In this document: one piece after another, positions 8,174-15,889 of the stretch
How the letters are laid out: every line of letters begins with the position of its first letter
Position numbering within the stretch: position 1 is the stretch's first letter
Source: JAIBBG01 sp043748015
GTDB lineage: Bacteria > Bacteroidota > Bacteroidia > Flavobacteriales_D > Sanyastnellaceae
Assembly: GCA_043748015.1 (NCBI GenBank)
Contig: JAYTOA010000125.1
Location: 1-18,960 of the forward strand
Reading direction: 5' to 3'
DNA: 18,960 bases
Notes under the pieces: generated by a model
Told to the model about the DNA's origin: nothing
Database searches by the model: none
What the model saw: the letters and a program-made list of their open reading frames with translations, nothing else
Made by a program: the position numbers and the translations under genes

Positions 8174-9091
8174 TCAGTTATTACGTGGATGCATCTTTTG
8201 ATGGATGCCCTTGAGTTTTGCGATGCTGTTGTGGGTGTACACTTGCGTTGCTGCCAGACTTGAGTGTCCTAAGATTTCTTTGATGACGTTAAGATCGGCT
8301 CCGTTATTCAACATATGTGTTGCAAATGTGTGTCTGAGTACATGAGGACTTTTCCTCTGAATTGTGCTTACCTGCGAAAGGTAGCTTTTTACGGTGAGGT
8401 AAACAAAGCTTTTCGTAATTTTTTTTCCTTTGTCTGAAATGAAAAGATGAAGCATCGCTTCTTCTCGAAATTGAGCATTTCTCATCTCTTGATATATTTT
8501 CATTTTCGCCATCATGTCTTTGCCTAAAGGAACATACCTCATTTTGTTTCTCTTGCCCAATACTTTGATCTGTTGCTTGTAAAAATCGAGATCGCTGTCT
8601 TTGAGTCCAAGTAACTCCGATTGTCTTATACCTGTCTCGTATAGCAGGGTTACAATGAGCTCATTTCTGAGTTGCGAGAACTCAGTTTTCCGACTGACAG
8701 GTTGATCGGATTGCATTTTGGAATTCAACTCATACAGCGCCTTGGCTGATTTTTCGTCCACGAAAACCGGCAATCTCCCCGGCATTTTCGGTTTGGGAAT
8801 TCCGCGGGCCGGATTACGGTCGTGTATGCCTGACTTAGAAAGAAAACGATAAAAGGCATTGATGGATGACAATTTGCGATGTATGGACGATGGCGCATAA
8901 GCTTCTTCCATCATCTCTGCCATCCAGGTGCGAACTATCGGCTGCGTTACTTCTCGCGCATCTATCACATTGAATTGTCTTTTGCAGAAAACAGCAAACT
9001 GTGCAAGGTCATTACCATAGGATGTTATGGTATGAATCGAGCTGCGTTTTTCAGTTTGAAGATATGTAATGAACTTCTCAAAATCCACCAT
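8174..9091 (-). CDS. xerC: XerC/XerD-type tyrosine recombinase
   Basis: A 305-residue site-specific tyrosine recombinase, the usual Xer length. The N-terminal SAM-like core-binding domain spans about residues 1-90 (FITYLQTEKRSSIHTITSYG). The catalytic domain carries all six expected residues: R156 (ETGIRQSELLGL), K180 (VLGKRNKMRYVPLG), H250 and R253 (HVLRHTFATHML), H276 (LGHSSLAATQVYTH) and nucleophile Y285. The expected role is resolution of chromosome dimers at dif during division. Whether it is XerC or XerD cannot be settled from this sequence, so the symbol is tentative. The position between rpsU and hpf is the ordinary Bacteroidota arrangement, so this is a housekeeping gene and not a phage integrase. 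ATG 9091-9089 lies only 3 bases after the U-tract of a strong terminator, leaving almost no leader on a read-through transcript. Confidence 0.92.
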   Translation of the reverse strand: MVDFEKFITYLQTEKRSSIHTITSYGNDLAQFAVFCKRQFNVIDAREVTQPIVRTWMAEMMEEAYAPSSIHRKLSSINAFYRFLSKSGIHDRNPARGIPKPKMPGRLPVFVDEKSAKALYELNSKMQSDQPVSRKTEFSQLRNELIVTLLYETGIRQSELLGLKDSDLDFYKQQIKVLGKRNKMRYVPLGKDMMAKMKIYQEMRNAQFREEAMLHLFISDKGKKITKSFVYLTVKSYLSQVSTIQRKSPHVLRHTFATHMLNNGADLNVIKEILGHSSLAATQVYTHNSIAKLKGIHQKMHPRNN

Positions 9092-9094
9092 AGC

Positions 9095-9134
9095 AAAAAG
9101 GGTGAAATTTCGGTAACAACCGAAACTTCACCCT
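9095..9134 (-). terminator. Strong Rho-independent terminator/attenuator between rpsU and xerC
   Basis: On the minus strand, AGGGUGAAGUUUCGGU (9134-9119), loop UGUU, then ACCGAAAUUUCACCCU (9114-9099) form a 16-bp stem with a single G-U wobble, followed by a run of Us (9099-9095). It lies after the rpsU stop and ends 3 bases before the xerC ATG. It should end most rpsU transcripts and make xerC-hpf depend on read-through or another promoter. Confidence 0.85.
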
Positions 9135-9159
9135 GAATATTGTGAACAAGGACCTGTTC

Positions 9160-9351
9160 TTACGACTCTTCTCTTTTCAGATCAGCGATGTAAACTGCCT
9201 TTTTAATAACTTCTCTTCTGGCTACACTGTGCTTTTTGTAGGCCTGACGATTGCGCAATTCTTTTACAACACCCGTCTTCTCGAATTTCTTCTTGAACTT
9301 CTTGAGTGCTCTGTCAATGCTTTCGCCTTCTTTTACTGGAATAATCAACAT
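9160..9351 (-). CDS. rpsU: 30S ribosomal protein bS21
   Basis: This 63-residue basic protein is bS21 by its N-terminus (MLIIPVKEGESIDRALKKFK), the KFEKTGVVKELRNRQAY segment and the lysine/arginine-rich second half. The length is usual for Bacteroidota. bS21 sits on the 30S platform near the 3' end of 16S rRNA. In Flavobacteriia it helps hide the anti-Shine-Dalgarno sequence, a role attributed partly to Tyr54, and this protein has tyrosine at position 54 (KKAVY). The gene has a perfect AAGGAGGT nine bases before ATG 9351-9349, unlike the other genes in the window. This fits feedback in which ribosomes lacking bS21 translate rpsU preferentially. It has its own promoter and terminator, so it may be largely monocistronic although it heads the rpsU-xerC-hpf cluster. 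Confidence 0.95.
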   Translation of the reverse strand: MLIIPVKEGESIDRALKKFKKKFEKTGVVKELRNRQAYKKHSVARREVIKKAVYIADLKREES

Positions 9352-9360
9352 AATGGATAT

Positions 9361-9368
9361 ACCTCCTT
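9361..9368 (-). promoter_or_regulatory. Perfect Shine-Dalgarno sequence of rpsU
   Basis: AAGGAGGT on the minus strand ends nine bases before the rpsU ATG. The starts of menD, accA and the VCBS gene lack such a sequence, which is normal for Bacteroidota. The exception at rpsU fits the autoregulation described for bS21 in Flavobacterium, in which the site would respond to ribosomes with an exposed anti-SD. Confidence 0.85.
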
Positions 9369-9380
9369 CAATTTGGACGG

Positions 9381-9411
9381 CAAATCTACATCAGTACATA
9401 TCCGGAAACAA
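9381..9411 (-). promoter_or_regulatory. Bacteroidota-type promoter upstream of rpsU
   Basis: The minus strand carries TTG (9411-9409), a 20-nt spacer and TAGATTTG (9388-9381). The second element matches the Bacteroidota -7 consensus TAnnTTTG exactly, and the first matches the core of the -33 element at accepted spacing. It lies 30 bp upstream of the rpsU start and just upstream of its SD, giving a short leader. Confidence 0.7.
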
Positions 9412-9461
9412 CTTTTTTATACAGAAAAATTCAATTTGAATCTTCCCCACGTCGTCATCCG

Positions 9462-10076
9462 TTAATCGTTGGAAATACCAACCTTTTTGCCCAGGTACTT
9501 GTTTTCCGTGAGCTCAGTCACCATCATATCTGCAAGATCTCCTGTGGTAATGCTCCAACCTTGCGTAGGATAAGAGTCTTGGGTTTTGTAAATGCCTGTT
9601 CGTTCACCATCCTTAATCATCGGTGGACACACAAATGTGATGTCATTTCTGCTGGTGAGCAATGCATCTAGAACACGGATATGTGCTTGGGTAACATCAA
9701 TGTATTCGCGAGGGAATGTGATTGTTTCATAGACTTTCAAATGCTCACTTGCTTGCAATGCGCCAATACCGCCAATGGCCACAATACGCTTCACTTGATG
9801 CTCTCGCATGGCATTGATGATATGATTCATAAACACCAACCGATGTGTCAATTCATTCGAGCTGAGACAAGAAATCACCGCCTGTTGGCCTTTCATATGG
9901 CGTGAAACATCTTGCTGCTTCAGAGCGTCGCCTTGCACAACCGTCAGATTCGGATGGATTAGTGAAATCTCTTTCGGGTCACGCACAAATGCGGTCACTT
10001 TATGCCCTTTTTCCAGAGCTCTCTTCAATGTCTGTGAACCCACACGACCATTGGCTCCTAAGATGATGACATTCAT
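9462..10076 (-). CDS. NAD(P)-binding SDR-family protein (atypical short-chain dehydrogenase/epimerase)
   Basis: A 204-residue Rossmann-fold protein of the NAD(P)H-binding (SDR a5-like, BLVRB-like) group. The dinucleotide motif GANGRVG (residues 7-13) follows the first beta strand (MNVIIL). VRDPKEI after the second strand suggests NADP(H) preference (inference), and VVQGDALKQQDV and AVISCLSSN are typical of the family. The start at 10076 is chosen because the protein then begins directly with the first strand; the ATG at 10118 would add 14 residues unlike the family. The substrate is unknown, and relatives include flavin/biliverdin reductases and quinone- or stress-related reductases. It is divergent from menD, with about 130 bp between starts, and lies 110 bp upstream of rpsU on the same strand. 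A role in quinone biochemistry is not supported by sequence. Confidence 0.82.
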   Translation of the reverse strand: MNVIILGANGRVGSQTLKRALEKGHKVTAFVRDPKEISLIHPNLTVVQGDALKQQDVSRHMKGQQAVISCLSSNELTHRLVFMNHIINAMREHQVKRIVAIGGIGALQASEHLKVYETITFPREYIDVTQAHIRVLDALLTSRNDITFVCPPMIKDGERTGIYKTQDSYPTQGWSITTGDLADMMVTELTENKYLGKKVGISND

Positions 10077-10205
10077 AAAGAAGATATTTTGTGAATTTGA
10101 TGCTTCAAACATAACCACTCGTGCTGATCATCGGAAGAATTTTCTCAAACATTTTCAAAACTGAATATAGTCAATTGTTGTTTTCGACTTTAGTTTCGCC
10201 AACTC

Positions 10206-11894
10206 ATGATATCTGATAAGAAAGCGGTACAGGATTTTCTCGGCTTGCTCGTTGCCCATAGCATTCAGCATGTGATTATCACGCCCGGTTCGCGCAATGC
10301 ACCTTTTTCTATCAGCCTCATCAATCACCCTTCAATTGCTTCTTATAGTGTGGCAGATGAAAGAAGCGCAGGTTTTATTGCACTTGGAATGGCGCAGCAA
10401 TTGACCAGACCAGTTGTTCTTATTTGTACGAGTGGAACCGCTGCTCTTAATTTCGCTCCTGCTATCGCTGAAGCGTATTATCAAAGAGTGCCTCTGCTTA
10501 TCGTTACCGCTGATCGTCCTTTGGAGTGGATTGACCAGGGTGAAGGTCAAAGTATTCGACAAAAAGATATTTATAGAAATTATATAAAGGCCTCATGCGA
10601 AATTGCAGAGGAATCTCAAGATGGTGACCTCATTTGGTACAATGCGAGAATAATGGACGAAGCAATGCGACTCTGCACCGAAGGAGTCGCCGGTCCGGTC
10701 CATATCAATTTCCCGCTTCGTGAAAATTTGTACAAAACACTTCAACGAGCTGAAGGGAATGTGAAGACAATTCACCGCTCTCCAACAAAGCTTTCACTCG
10801 CTGATGATGAATTAAATCTTATTAAGAACAGAATCGGCTTCTGTAAAAAAGTGATGGTTCTTGCCGGCCAATTGCTCCCGGATATTGCGCTGTTGTCATC
10901 ATTGCGCGCGTTTGCTGATCGCCCCAATGTCGCTGTTCTCACTGAAGCTCACAGTAATCTCGCTGATCAATCTTTTATCACCACTATCGATCGTCTTATT
11001 TTGTCGGGTAGTGAAGAATTGAAAGAATTACTTGTCCCTGAATTACTGATCACCATTGGTCACAACATCATTTCAAGAAAAATTAAAGATTTAATTCGAA
11101 ATGGAAAAGTGGAACATTGGCACATTGATGTGAGCGGGGAAGGGCTCGATACTTTTAAATGTCTGCGCAAAATCATTCCGCTTTCTCCGGCTTCATTTTT
11201 CGAACAGATGAAAGTTGCAAATGATGCTGTGGTGTCAATTTCGAATTACAAAGAAACAATTCACGGAATCAACAAACGCTCGCGACAAACAGGACTGGAA
11301 TTCTCGGAAGGAGCATCGTGGAGCGATTTGAAGGCTTTTCATTTGATCCATTCTAGTATTCCGCCCAATAGCGATTTGCAGATGGGCAATAGTTCTGTTG
11401 CTCGTTACATTCTGCTTTCTGATGCCAGAAACGACCTCCGATATTTCGGTAATCGCGGTGTGGCTGGCATTGATGGATGCACAAGCACTGCTGTGGGTGC
11501 GTCTTTTATTTCGGGAAATCTGACAACTCTCATATCTGGTGATATTGGCTTTTTCTACGATAGCAATGCTTTCTGGAATGGGTTCGTAGTTTCAAAATTG
11601 AAAATTATTGTCATCAATAATGGCGGCGGTGGAATATTCAGAATTATCGACGGACCTCTATCCACGGGTAATGCAATGGAGAAATTTTTTGAAACAACGC
11701 ATCAGCGCAAAGCAGATAAACTCGCGGCGATGTATAATATAAAATACCAAATGGCTGAGAGCGAAGAGTCGCTTAGCATTGGACTACAATGGCTCTACAA
11801 CAGCAATGAATGTGCTATTCTCGAAGTCATGACGCCTCGCATGGAGAATGACAAAATTCTTAAACAGTTTTTTAAGGCTGTTCACGAAGGATAA
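10206..11894 (+). CDS. menD: 2-succinyl-5-enolpyruvyl-6-hydroxy-3-cyclohexene-1-carboxylate (SEPHCHC) synthase
   Basis: MenD is a ThDP-dependent enzyme that joins 2-oxoglutarate and isochorismate, the first committed step of the classical menaquinone route. The 562-residue length is typical. The N-terminal pyrimidine-binding domain shows ITPGSRNAPFSISL (residues 25-38), catalytic Glu52 in ADERSAGF, and LICTSGTAALNFAPAIAEAY. ADRPLEWIDQGEGQSIRQ is a MenD signature region. The C-terminal ThDP/Mg domain has SGDIGFFYDSNAFWN followed by INNGGGGIF. ATG 10206 is the only start that preserves the N-terminus. It opens a plus-strand cluster and is followed 23 bp later by menB. A sequence close to the Bacteroidota -7 box (TAGTTTCG) lies just upstream with no well-spaced -33 element, so transcription may start very near the ATG. 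menF is not adjacent. Confidence 0.96.
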   Translation: MISDKKAVQDFLGLLVAHSIQHVIITPGSRNAPFSISLINHPSIASYSVADERSAGFIALGMAQQLTRPVVLICTSGTAALNFAPAIAEAYYQRVPLLIVTADRPLEWIDQGEGQSIRQKDIYRNYIKASCEIAEESQDGDLIWYNARIMDEAMRLCTEGVAGPVHINFPLRENLYKTLQRAEGNVKTIHRSPTKLSLADDELNLIKNRIGFCKKVMVLAGQLLPDIALLSSLRAFADRPNVAVLTEAHSNLADQSFITTIDRLILSGSEELKELLVPELLITIGHNIISRKIKDLIRNGKVEHWHIDVSGEGLDTFKCLRKIIPLSPASFFEQMKVANDAVVSISNYKETIHGINKRSRQTGLEFSEGASWSDLKAFHLIHSSIPPNSDLQMGNSSVARYILLSDARNDLRYFGNRGVAGIDGCTSTAVGASFISGNLTTLISGDIGFFYDSNAFWNGFVVSKLKIIVINNGGGGIFRIIDGPLSTGNAMEKFFETTHQRKADKLAAMYNIKYQMAESEESLSIGLQWLYNSNECAILEVMTPRMENDKILKQFFKAVHEG

Positions 11895-11917
11895 TTGAAT
11901 GAATCAGAAATAGGATA

Positions 11918-12733
11918 ATGAGAAACTGGATAACGATTAAAGAATACAGTGATATTCGATTCGAATATTTCGAGGGTATCGCGAAGATTACCATCAACAG
12001 ACCGGAAGTCTACAATGCTTTCAGACCTGAAACAAATATGCAGATGATTGAAGCAATGGACATTGCCCGCGAAAGGCAGGATGTTGCTGTAGTTGTCTTC
12101 ACGGGTGAAGGCGATAAGGCTTTTTGCAGTGGCGGTGATCAGAATGTGAAAGGTGTTGGTGGTTACATCAGTGAGGATGGTGTTCCACGCTTGAATGTAC
12201 TCGATCTTCACAAGAAAATTCGTGAGCTCCCTAAACCTGTCATCGCCATGGTGAATGGTTATGCAATTGGCGGCGGTCACGTGTTACACGTGGTTTGTGA
12301 CATAACAGTTGCTTCAGATAATGCACGCTTCGGTCAGACTGGCCCGAAAGTGGGAAGCTTCGACGCAGGCTTCGGTTCTAGCTTTCTCGCAAGCCATGTA
12401 GGTCAAAAGAAGGCGAGAGAAATCTGGTTCTTGTGTGAACAATACACTGCGAAGGAAGCGCACGATATGGGCATGGTGAACAAAGTGGTGCCACTTTCTG
12501 AACTCGAAGACGAAACGGTGAGATGGTGCAAGACGATGATGAAGAGAAGTCCGTTGGCGTTGCGAATGATCAAACGTGGGTTGAACGCTGAACTCGATGG
12601 TCAGCGTGGATTGATGGAACTTGCCGGTGATGCAACTCTATTATATTACCTCACCGAAGAAGCACAGGAAGGGAAGAAAGCGTTTCTTGAAAAACGAGAT
12701 CCGGATTTTCAGAAATTTCCGAAGTTTCCGTAA
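11918..12733 (+). CDS. menB: 1,4-dihydroxy-2-naphthoyl-CoA synthase
   Basis: MenB is a crotonase-fold enzyme that closes the second ring of o-succinylbenzoyl-CoA to give DHNA-CoA. The 271-residue protein closely follows the E. coli type. FCSGGDQNVKG lies near residues 69-79, the oxyanion-hole segment MVNGYAIGGGH at 111-121, FGQTGPKVGSFDAGFGSS at 138-155, and QKKAREIWFLC at 163-173. The QTG motif (140-142) and Trp170 correspond to the bicarbonate-binding features of type I MenB. The C-terminus (EKRDPDFQKFPKFP) has the family's usual ending. It sits 23 bp after menD and 30 bp before menA, clearly within one operon. Confidence 0.97.
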   Translation: MRNWITIKEYSDIRFEYFEGIAKITINRPEVYNAFRPETNMQMIEAMDIARERQDVAVVVFTGEGDKAFCSGGDQNVKGVGGYISEDGVPRLNVLDLHKKIRELPKPVIAMVNGYAIGGGHVLHVVCDITVASDNARFGQTGPKVGSFDAGFGSSFLASHVGQKKAREIWFLCEQYTAKEAHDMGMVNKVVPLSELEDETVRWCKTMMKRSPLALRMIKRGLNAELDGQRGLMELAGDATLLYYLTEEAQEGKKAFLEKRDPDFQKFPKFP

Positions 12734-12763
12734 TTCACAAGAAGCAAACCGAAATCATATCCT

Positions 12764-13663
12764 ATGCGAAAATGGTTGTCTGCTATGCGCTTGAGAACGC
12801 TGCCACTGGCGGCATCAAGCGTTTTTACTGGTAGTGCCGCAGCATGGCAGTCTTCGTCGCATCCTATAACGATCTTGATTTTGGCCCTGTCCACTACGTT
12901 TTTACTTCAGATTCTTTCCAACCTCGCTAATGACTATGGCGATTTTTCCAGCGGCATTGATAACAATGAAAGAACTGGTCCTACACGCACCATGCAAAGT
13001 GGTTTGATAACAAAGGACTCAATGATGCGCGCTTTGATTGTATGCGCCATACTCACATTTCTAAGTGGACTCTTACTCCTCTGGTTCGCTTTTGCCGAAG
13101 CTAATATGTTCCTTGCTGCATTACTTTTTCTGATACTGGGTATAGTTGCCATTGTTGCCGCAATCAAATACACCATGGGTAAAAATCCCTATGGTTATAT
13201 GGGTTTTGGCGATCTCGCAGTTTTTTTGTTTTTCGGAATCGTTGGTGTTGGTGGTACTTATTTTCTTCATACCCACACTTGGAATTACGAAATACTTGTT
13301 CCGGCATTCGCCATTGGTTTTTTCTCTGTAGCTGTGCTCAACTTGAACAATTTAAGAGATCACATCAATGACAAAGCAGGAGGAAAAATTACTGTGGTAG
13401 TGAGACTTGGTTTTGAATTGGGTAAAATTTACCAGCTTCTTTTGATTTGCGCCGGGGTTTTCTGCTGTCTGCTTTGGGAAGGGAGAGATGGGTTGAGTTG
13501 GGAATCTTCGATAATACTATTGCCGGTTTTCATCCAGTTATTACTTCTTCCAAAAGTTTACAAAACTGCGATACCAAAAGACCTTGATAGTGAATTGAAG
13601 AAAGTCGCGATGCTAACATTTACTTACTCGCTTGGGCTTTTCGTTTTCGCATGGCTCAGATAG
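12764..13663 (+). CDS. menA: 1,4-dihydroxy-2-naphthoate polyprenyltransferase
   Basis: MenA is an integral membrane UbiA-family enzyme that attaches the polyprenyl chain to DHNA, giving demethylmenaquinone. The 299 residues contain about eight or nine hydrophobic helices. The first Asp-rich motif is SNLANDYGDFSSGID (52-66), followed by RTGPTRTMQSGLI, a MenA signature. The second is LNNLRDHINDKAGGK (194-208). Both motifs bind Mg-diphosphate in this family. The N-terminus (WLSAMRLRTLPLAASSV) is also family-typical, which supports ATG 12764. It lies 30 bp after menB. A 127-bp gap follows before the next gene, so the downstream part may have its own promoter. Confidence 0.95.
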   Translation: MRKWLSAMRLRTLPLAASSVFTGSAAAWQSSSHPITILILALSTTFLLQILSNLANDYGDFSSGIDNNERTGPTRTMQSGLITKDSMMRALIVCAILTFLSGLLLLWFAFAEANMFLAALLFLILGIVAIVAAIKYTMGKNPYGYMGFGDLAVFLFFGIVGVGGTYFLHTHTWNYEILVPAFAIGFFSVAVLNLNNLRDHINDKAGGKITVVVRLGFELGKIYQLLLICAGVFCCLLWEGRDGLSWESSIILLPVFIQLLLLPKVYKTAIPKDLDSELKKVAMLTFTYSLGLFVFAWLR

Positions 13664-13734
13664 AAAATTATCCTGATGACTTTCAACAAAAGAACTTTTC
13701 ATCTCCGGAATTTCGAATGGCTGTTTGATAATAA

Positions 13735-13770
13735 AATCATCCTGCCGCTATCTGTCTATCTTCGGCGCAA
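13735..13770 (+). promoter_or_regulatory. Weak candidate promoter before the acyltransferase-like gene
   Basis: The 127-bp gap after menA contains TATCTTCG (13761-13768), seven of eight bases of the Bacteroidota -7 consensus TAnnTTTG, about 22 bp before the ATG at 13791. The nearest TTTG is too far upstream (29 bp) for an ordinary -33 element, so this is suggestive only. Confidence 0.25.
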
Positions 13771-13790
13771 AATTTTGAATTCATAAACTC

Positions 13791-14858
13791 ATGCCAGCCT
13801 CCTCGCACCGCCTGATTGGAATTGATGTCGCCTATGTGATTTCCGTAATTGGTTGTGTCATTTATGCTTTCTGGTTTATTATTGGCGATAAGGTGACGAG
13901 CTCGCTTTCACAAGCGCAATTCAATATTTTTCTCGATTGTTTTCCGGCACTGTTCTTTTTTCTGAATGGATTTACAGTTACACTTACCATGCGAGACCGC
14001 CGTGTGAGTAACAGAAAACTGCTTGCATATTTAGGCAAAAGAGGCAGCGTTCTTTTTTTGATCGGATTGGCACTTTGTCCTTTCTGGCCAATGAATGTCT
14101 TCATTGCATCCGGCCTTATGTACATCGCAGCTCCTTTCGTTGCGCAATGGAACAATATCATGTTGCGCATCTTTTCATTATTAACAGTAGTTTTTGGAAT
14201 TGCTCTTCTGTATGTCGATGTGCCGACTTTCGCCGAGTACACTCCGCCATCACTCGGCGGTGGTGAGATATACAATATTATGGGATTCGTGCTCTTCAAT
14301 GGATATTACTCCGTTCTCCCTTGGTTCGCAATGTTCTTCGCCGGACTATTATATGGCAGAACGGAAGTTCGTCCTAAAGGAATTTTACCTCCATCAAGTA
14401 TCGTAGGTATCGGCTTGATCATCGGCAGTTATTTTGTCAATATCATGATCAAAAAAATTGACAACAGCATTGAAGGATTGTTGCGGTCGGATTTGTTTTT
14501 CCTCAATATCAGGTTGCTCTTTCCAGCGTTCATTTTTTACTCGATAGGTGTTTCCATTGTTGTGGTTAACGCAGTGATGTTCATTTTTCGCAAGGTGCAA
14601 AACCGGAAATTGTTGAAGTTCATTCAAACGATTTCTTCAATGAAGTACAGTATATTTTTCTTTCATTCTGTCGTAGGGATTTTAACAATGCAAGCATCAA
14701 ATCTTCAGTTTTTTACGCAGCGTTTGGTGCTTTTCGTGTATGTTATCCTTGCGACAAGCTTAACAATATATCTCACATTTTTGTGGAAGAAGAGAGTGAG
14801 CGAGCAAGGTCCAATGGAATGGTTAATCAAGAGAATTTCAGGCTCTGCCAAGAAGTAA
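13791..14858 (+). CDS. Multi-pass membrane protein resembling HGSNAT/DUF418-type acyltransferases
   Basis: A 355-residue integral membrane protein with roughly nine to eleven hydrophobic segments (about 12-32, 48-66, 84-98, 104-118, 125-141, 172-188, 202-220, 238-266, 283-300, 311-331). The N-terminal RLIGIDVAYVISVIG (7-21) resembles the 'R..giDvaRG' opening of heparan-alpha-glucosaminide N-acetyltransferase-like and DUF418/YeiB families. FFFLNGFTVTL, LAYLGKRGSVLFLIGLAL and GYYSVLPWFAMFFAGLLYGR (171-190) fit the same families. A possible catalytic histidine is in SIFFFHSVVGI (H292). Transfer of an acyl group to an extracytoplasmic sugar or lipid is the family inference; the substrate is unknown. 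It sits between menA and menC, and its 3' end overlaps the menC start by 40 bp, so it is probably co-transcribed with the menaquinone genes. No evidence shows that it acts on menaquinone. Confidence 0.75.
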   Translation: MPASSHRLIGIDVAYVISVIGCVIYAFWFIIGDKVTSSLSQAQFNIFLDCFPALFFFLNGFTVTLTMRDRRVSNRKLLAYLGKRGSVLFLIGLALCPFWPMNVFIASGLMYIAAPFVAQWNNIMLRIFSLLTVVFGIALLYVDVPTFAEYTPPSLGGGEIYNIMGFVLFNGYYSVLPWFAMFFAGLLYGRTEVRPKGILPPSSIVGIGLIIGSYFVNIMIKKIDNSIEGLLRSDLFFLNIRLLFPAFIFYSIGVSIVVVNAVMFIFRKVQNRKLLKFIQTISSMKYSIFFFHSVVGILTMQASNLQFFTQRLVLFVYVILATSLTIYLTFLWKKRVSEQGPMEWLIKRISGSAKK

Positions 14859-15886
14859 ATCTTCGTGTAGTTAAAAGGCTGTTGATCTTCAATGTTCCTG
14901 CCCGCACTTCACGTGATACCATCTATCACAAATTTTCATGGTACCTACTTTTAGAGTCCGATGATCGCAAAATTTGCGGTATTGGTGAATGCGCTCCTCT
15001 GAGCGGTCTTAGCGTGGAATCTGTTTCACAGATTGAGTCTGATCTCAATCTAATCACTTCGGGAAAGATTTCATTCAATGTGTTCGAGCAGCTGATTTCT
15101 ACAAATTCTTCTTTGAAATTCGGTATTGAAACGGCATGCAATGATTTCAGAAATGGGGGTCTACGCATTGTCTTTCCCGGTTATGAGTCTGCGCTGATCG
15201 ACATCAACGGCCTGGTGTGGATGAGTGATGTAGATACGATGATGGCGGAAGCGGAAAGGAAGATCAAGGAAGGTTTTGGTACCATAAAATTCAAGGTAGG
15301 TGCATTGAAATTTGATGATGAACTGGAGATGCTTACTCAGGTTCGTCTCAATTTTCCACAAATCGTTCTTCGACTTGATGCCAATGGTGCTTTTGCCGAT
15401 CATGATGTCATGTCTAAGTTGGATAAACTTTCAAAATTGGAAATTCACTCAATAGAGCAACCTGTTCATCCATCCAACATTGAATTGATAAAATCAGTTG
15501 TGAAAGATTCTCCCATTCCGGTGGCTCTCGATGAACAACTGTTAGGTGTTCATAATATTCATTTGAAATATGAATTGTTGAATGAAATAAAACCAAATTA
15601 CATTATTCTTAAACCTACGTTGCACGGGGGGCTGAGTGGATGTGATGAATGGATACAAATAGCTGAGAATGTTGGAATTGGGTGGTGGACAACTTCGGCA
15701 CTTGAATCCAATATTGGATTGAACGCAATAGCTCAATGGACCGCAACTAAGCAATTGAGGCTTCCCCAAGGTCTTGGTACGGGTGGGCTCTTTGAGAATA
15801 ACCTACCTTCACCGTTGTTTATTCATGAAGGTAAATTGGGATGGAACAAGAAAAGTGAATGGAATCTCAACTCAATATTGGAGTAA
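14819..15886 (+). CDS. menC: o-Succinylbenzoate synthase
   Basis: MenC is an enolase-superfamily dehydratase that converts SHCHC to o-succinylbenzoate. Using ATG 14819 gives 355 residues. The family N-terminus (LRVVKRLLIFNVPARTSRD) begins near residue 15, so the longer frame from 14783 is less likely; either start overlaps the upstream membrane-protein gene (by 40 bp from 14819). Active-site features are present: the KxK pair K157/K159 (TIKFKVG), metal ligands D187 (LRLDANGAF), E213 (SIEQPV) and D238 (VALDEQL), and K265 (IILKPTLHGG). GIGECAPLSGLS is the capping-domain loop. The overlap suggests translational coupling, and menE begins 3 bp after the stop. Confidence 0.93.
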   Translation: MVNQENFRLCQEVNLRVVKRLLIFNVPARTSRDTIYHKFSWYLLLESDDRKICGIGECAPLSGLSVESVSQIESDLNLITSGKISFNVFEQLISTNSSLKFGIETACNDFRNGGLRIVFPGYESALIDINGLVWMSDVDTMMAEAERKIKEGFGTIKFKVGALKFDDELEMLTQVRLNFPQIVLRLDANGAFADHDVMSKLDKLSKLEIHSIEQPVHPSNIELIKSVVKDSPIPVALDEQLLGVHNIHLKYELLNEIKPNYIILKPTLHGGLSGCDEWIQIAENVGIGWWTTSALESNIGLNAIAQWTATKQLRLPQGLGTGGLFENNLPSPLFIHEGKLGWNKKSEWNLNSILE

Positions 15887-15889
15887 GTG

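Noticed and set aside
8174..9091. Tyrosine recombinase as a sign of an integrated element or integron
   Set aside because: It lies in the conserved rpsU-xerC-hpf context with Xer length and motifs, and no attachment sites, cargo or phage genes are seen, so it is a housekeeping Xer protein.
9462..10118. Start of the SDR gene at ATG 10118
   Set aside because: It adds 14 residues not typical of the family; the Met at 10076 directly begins the Rossmann beta strand.
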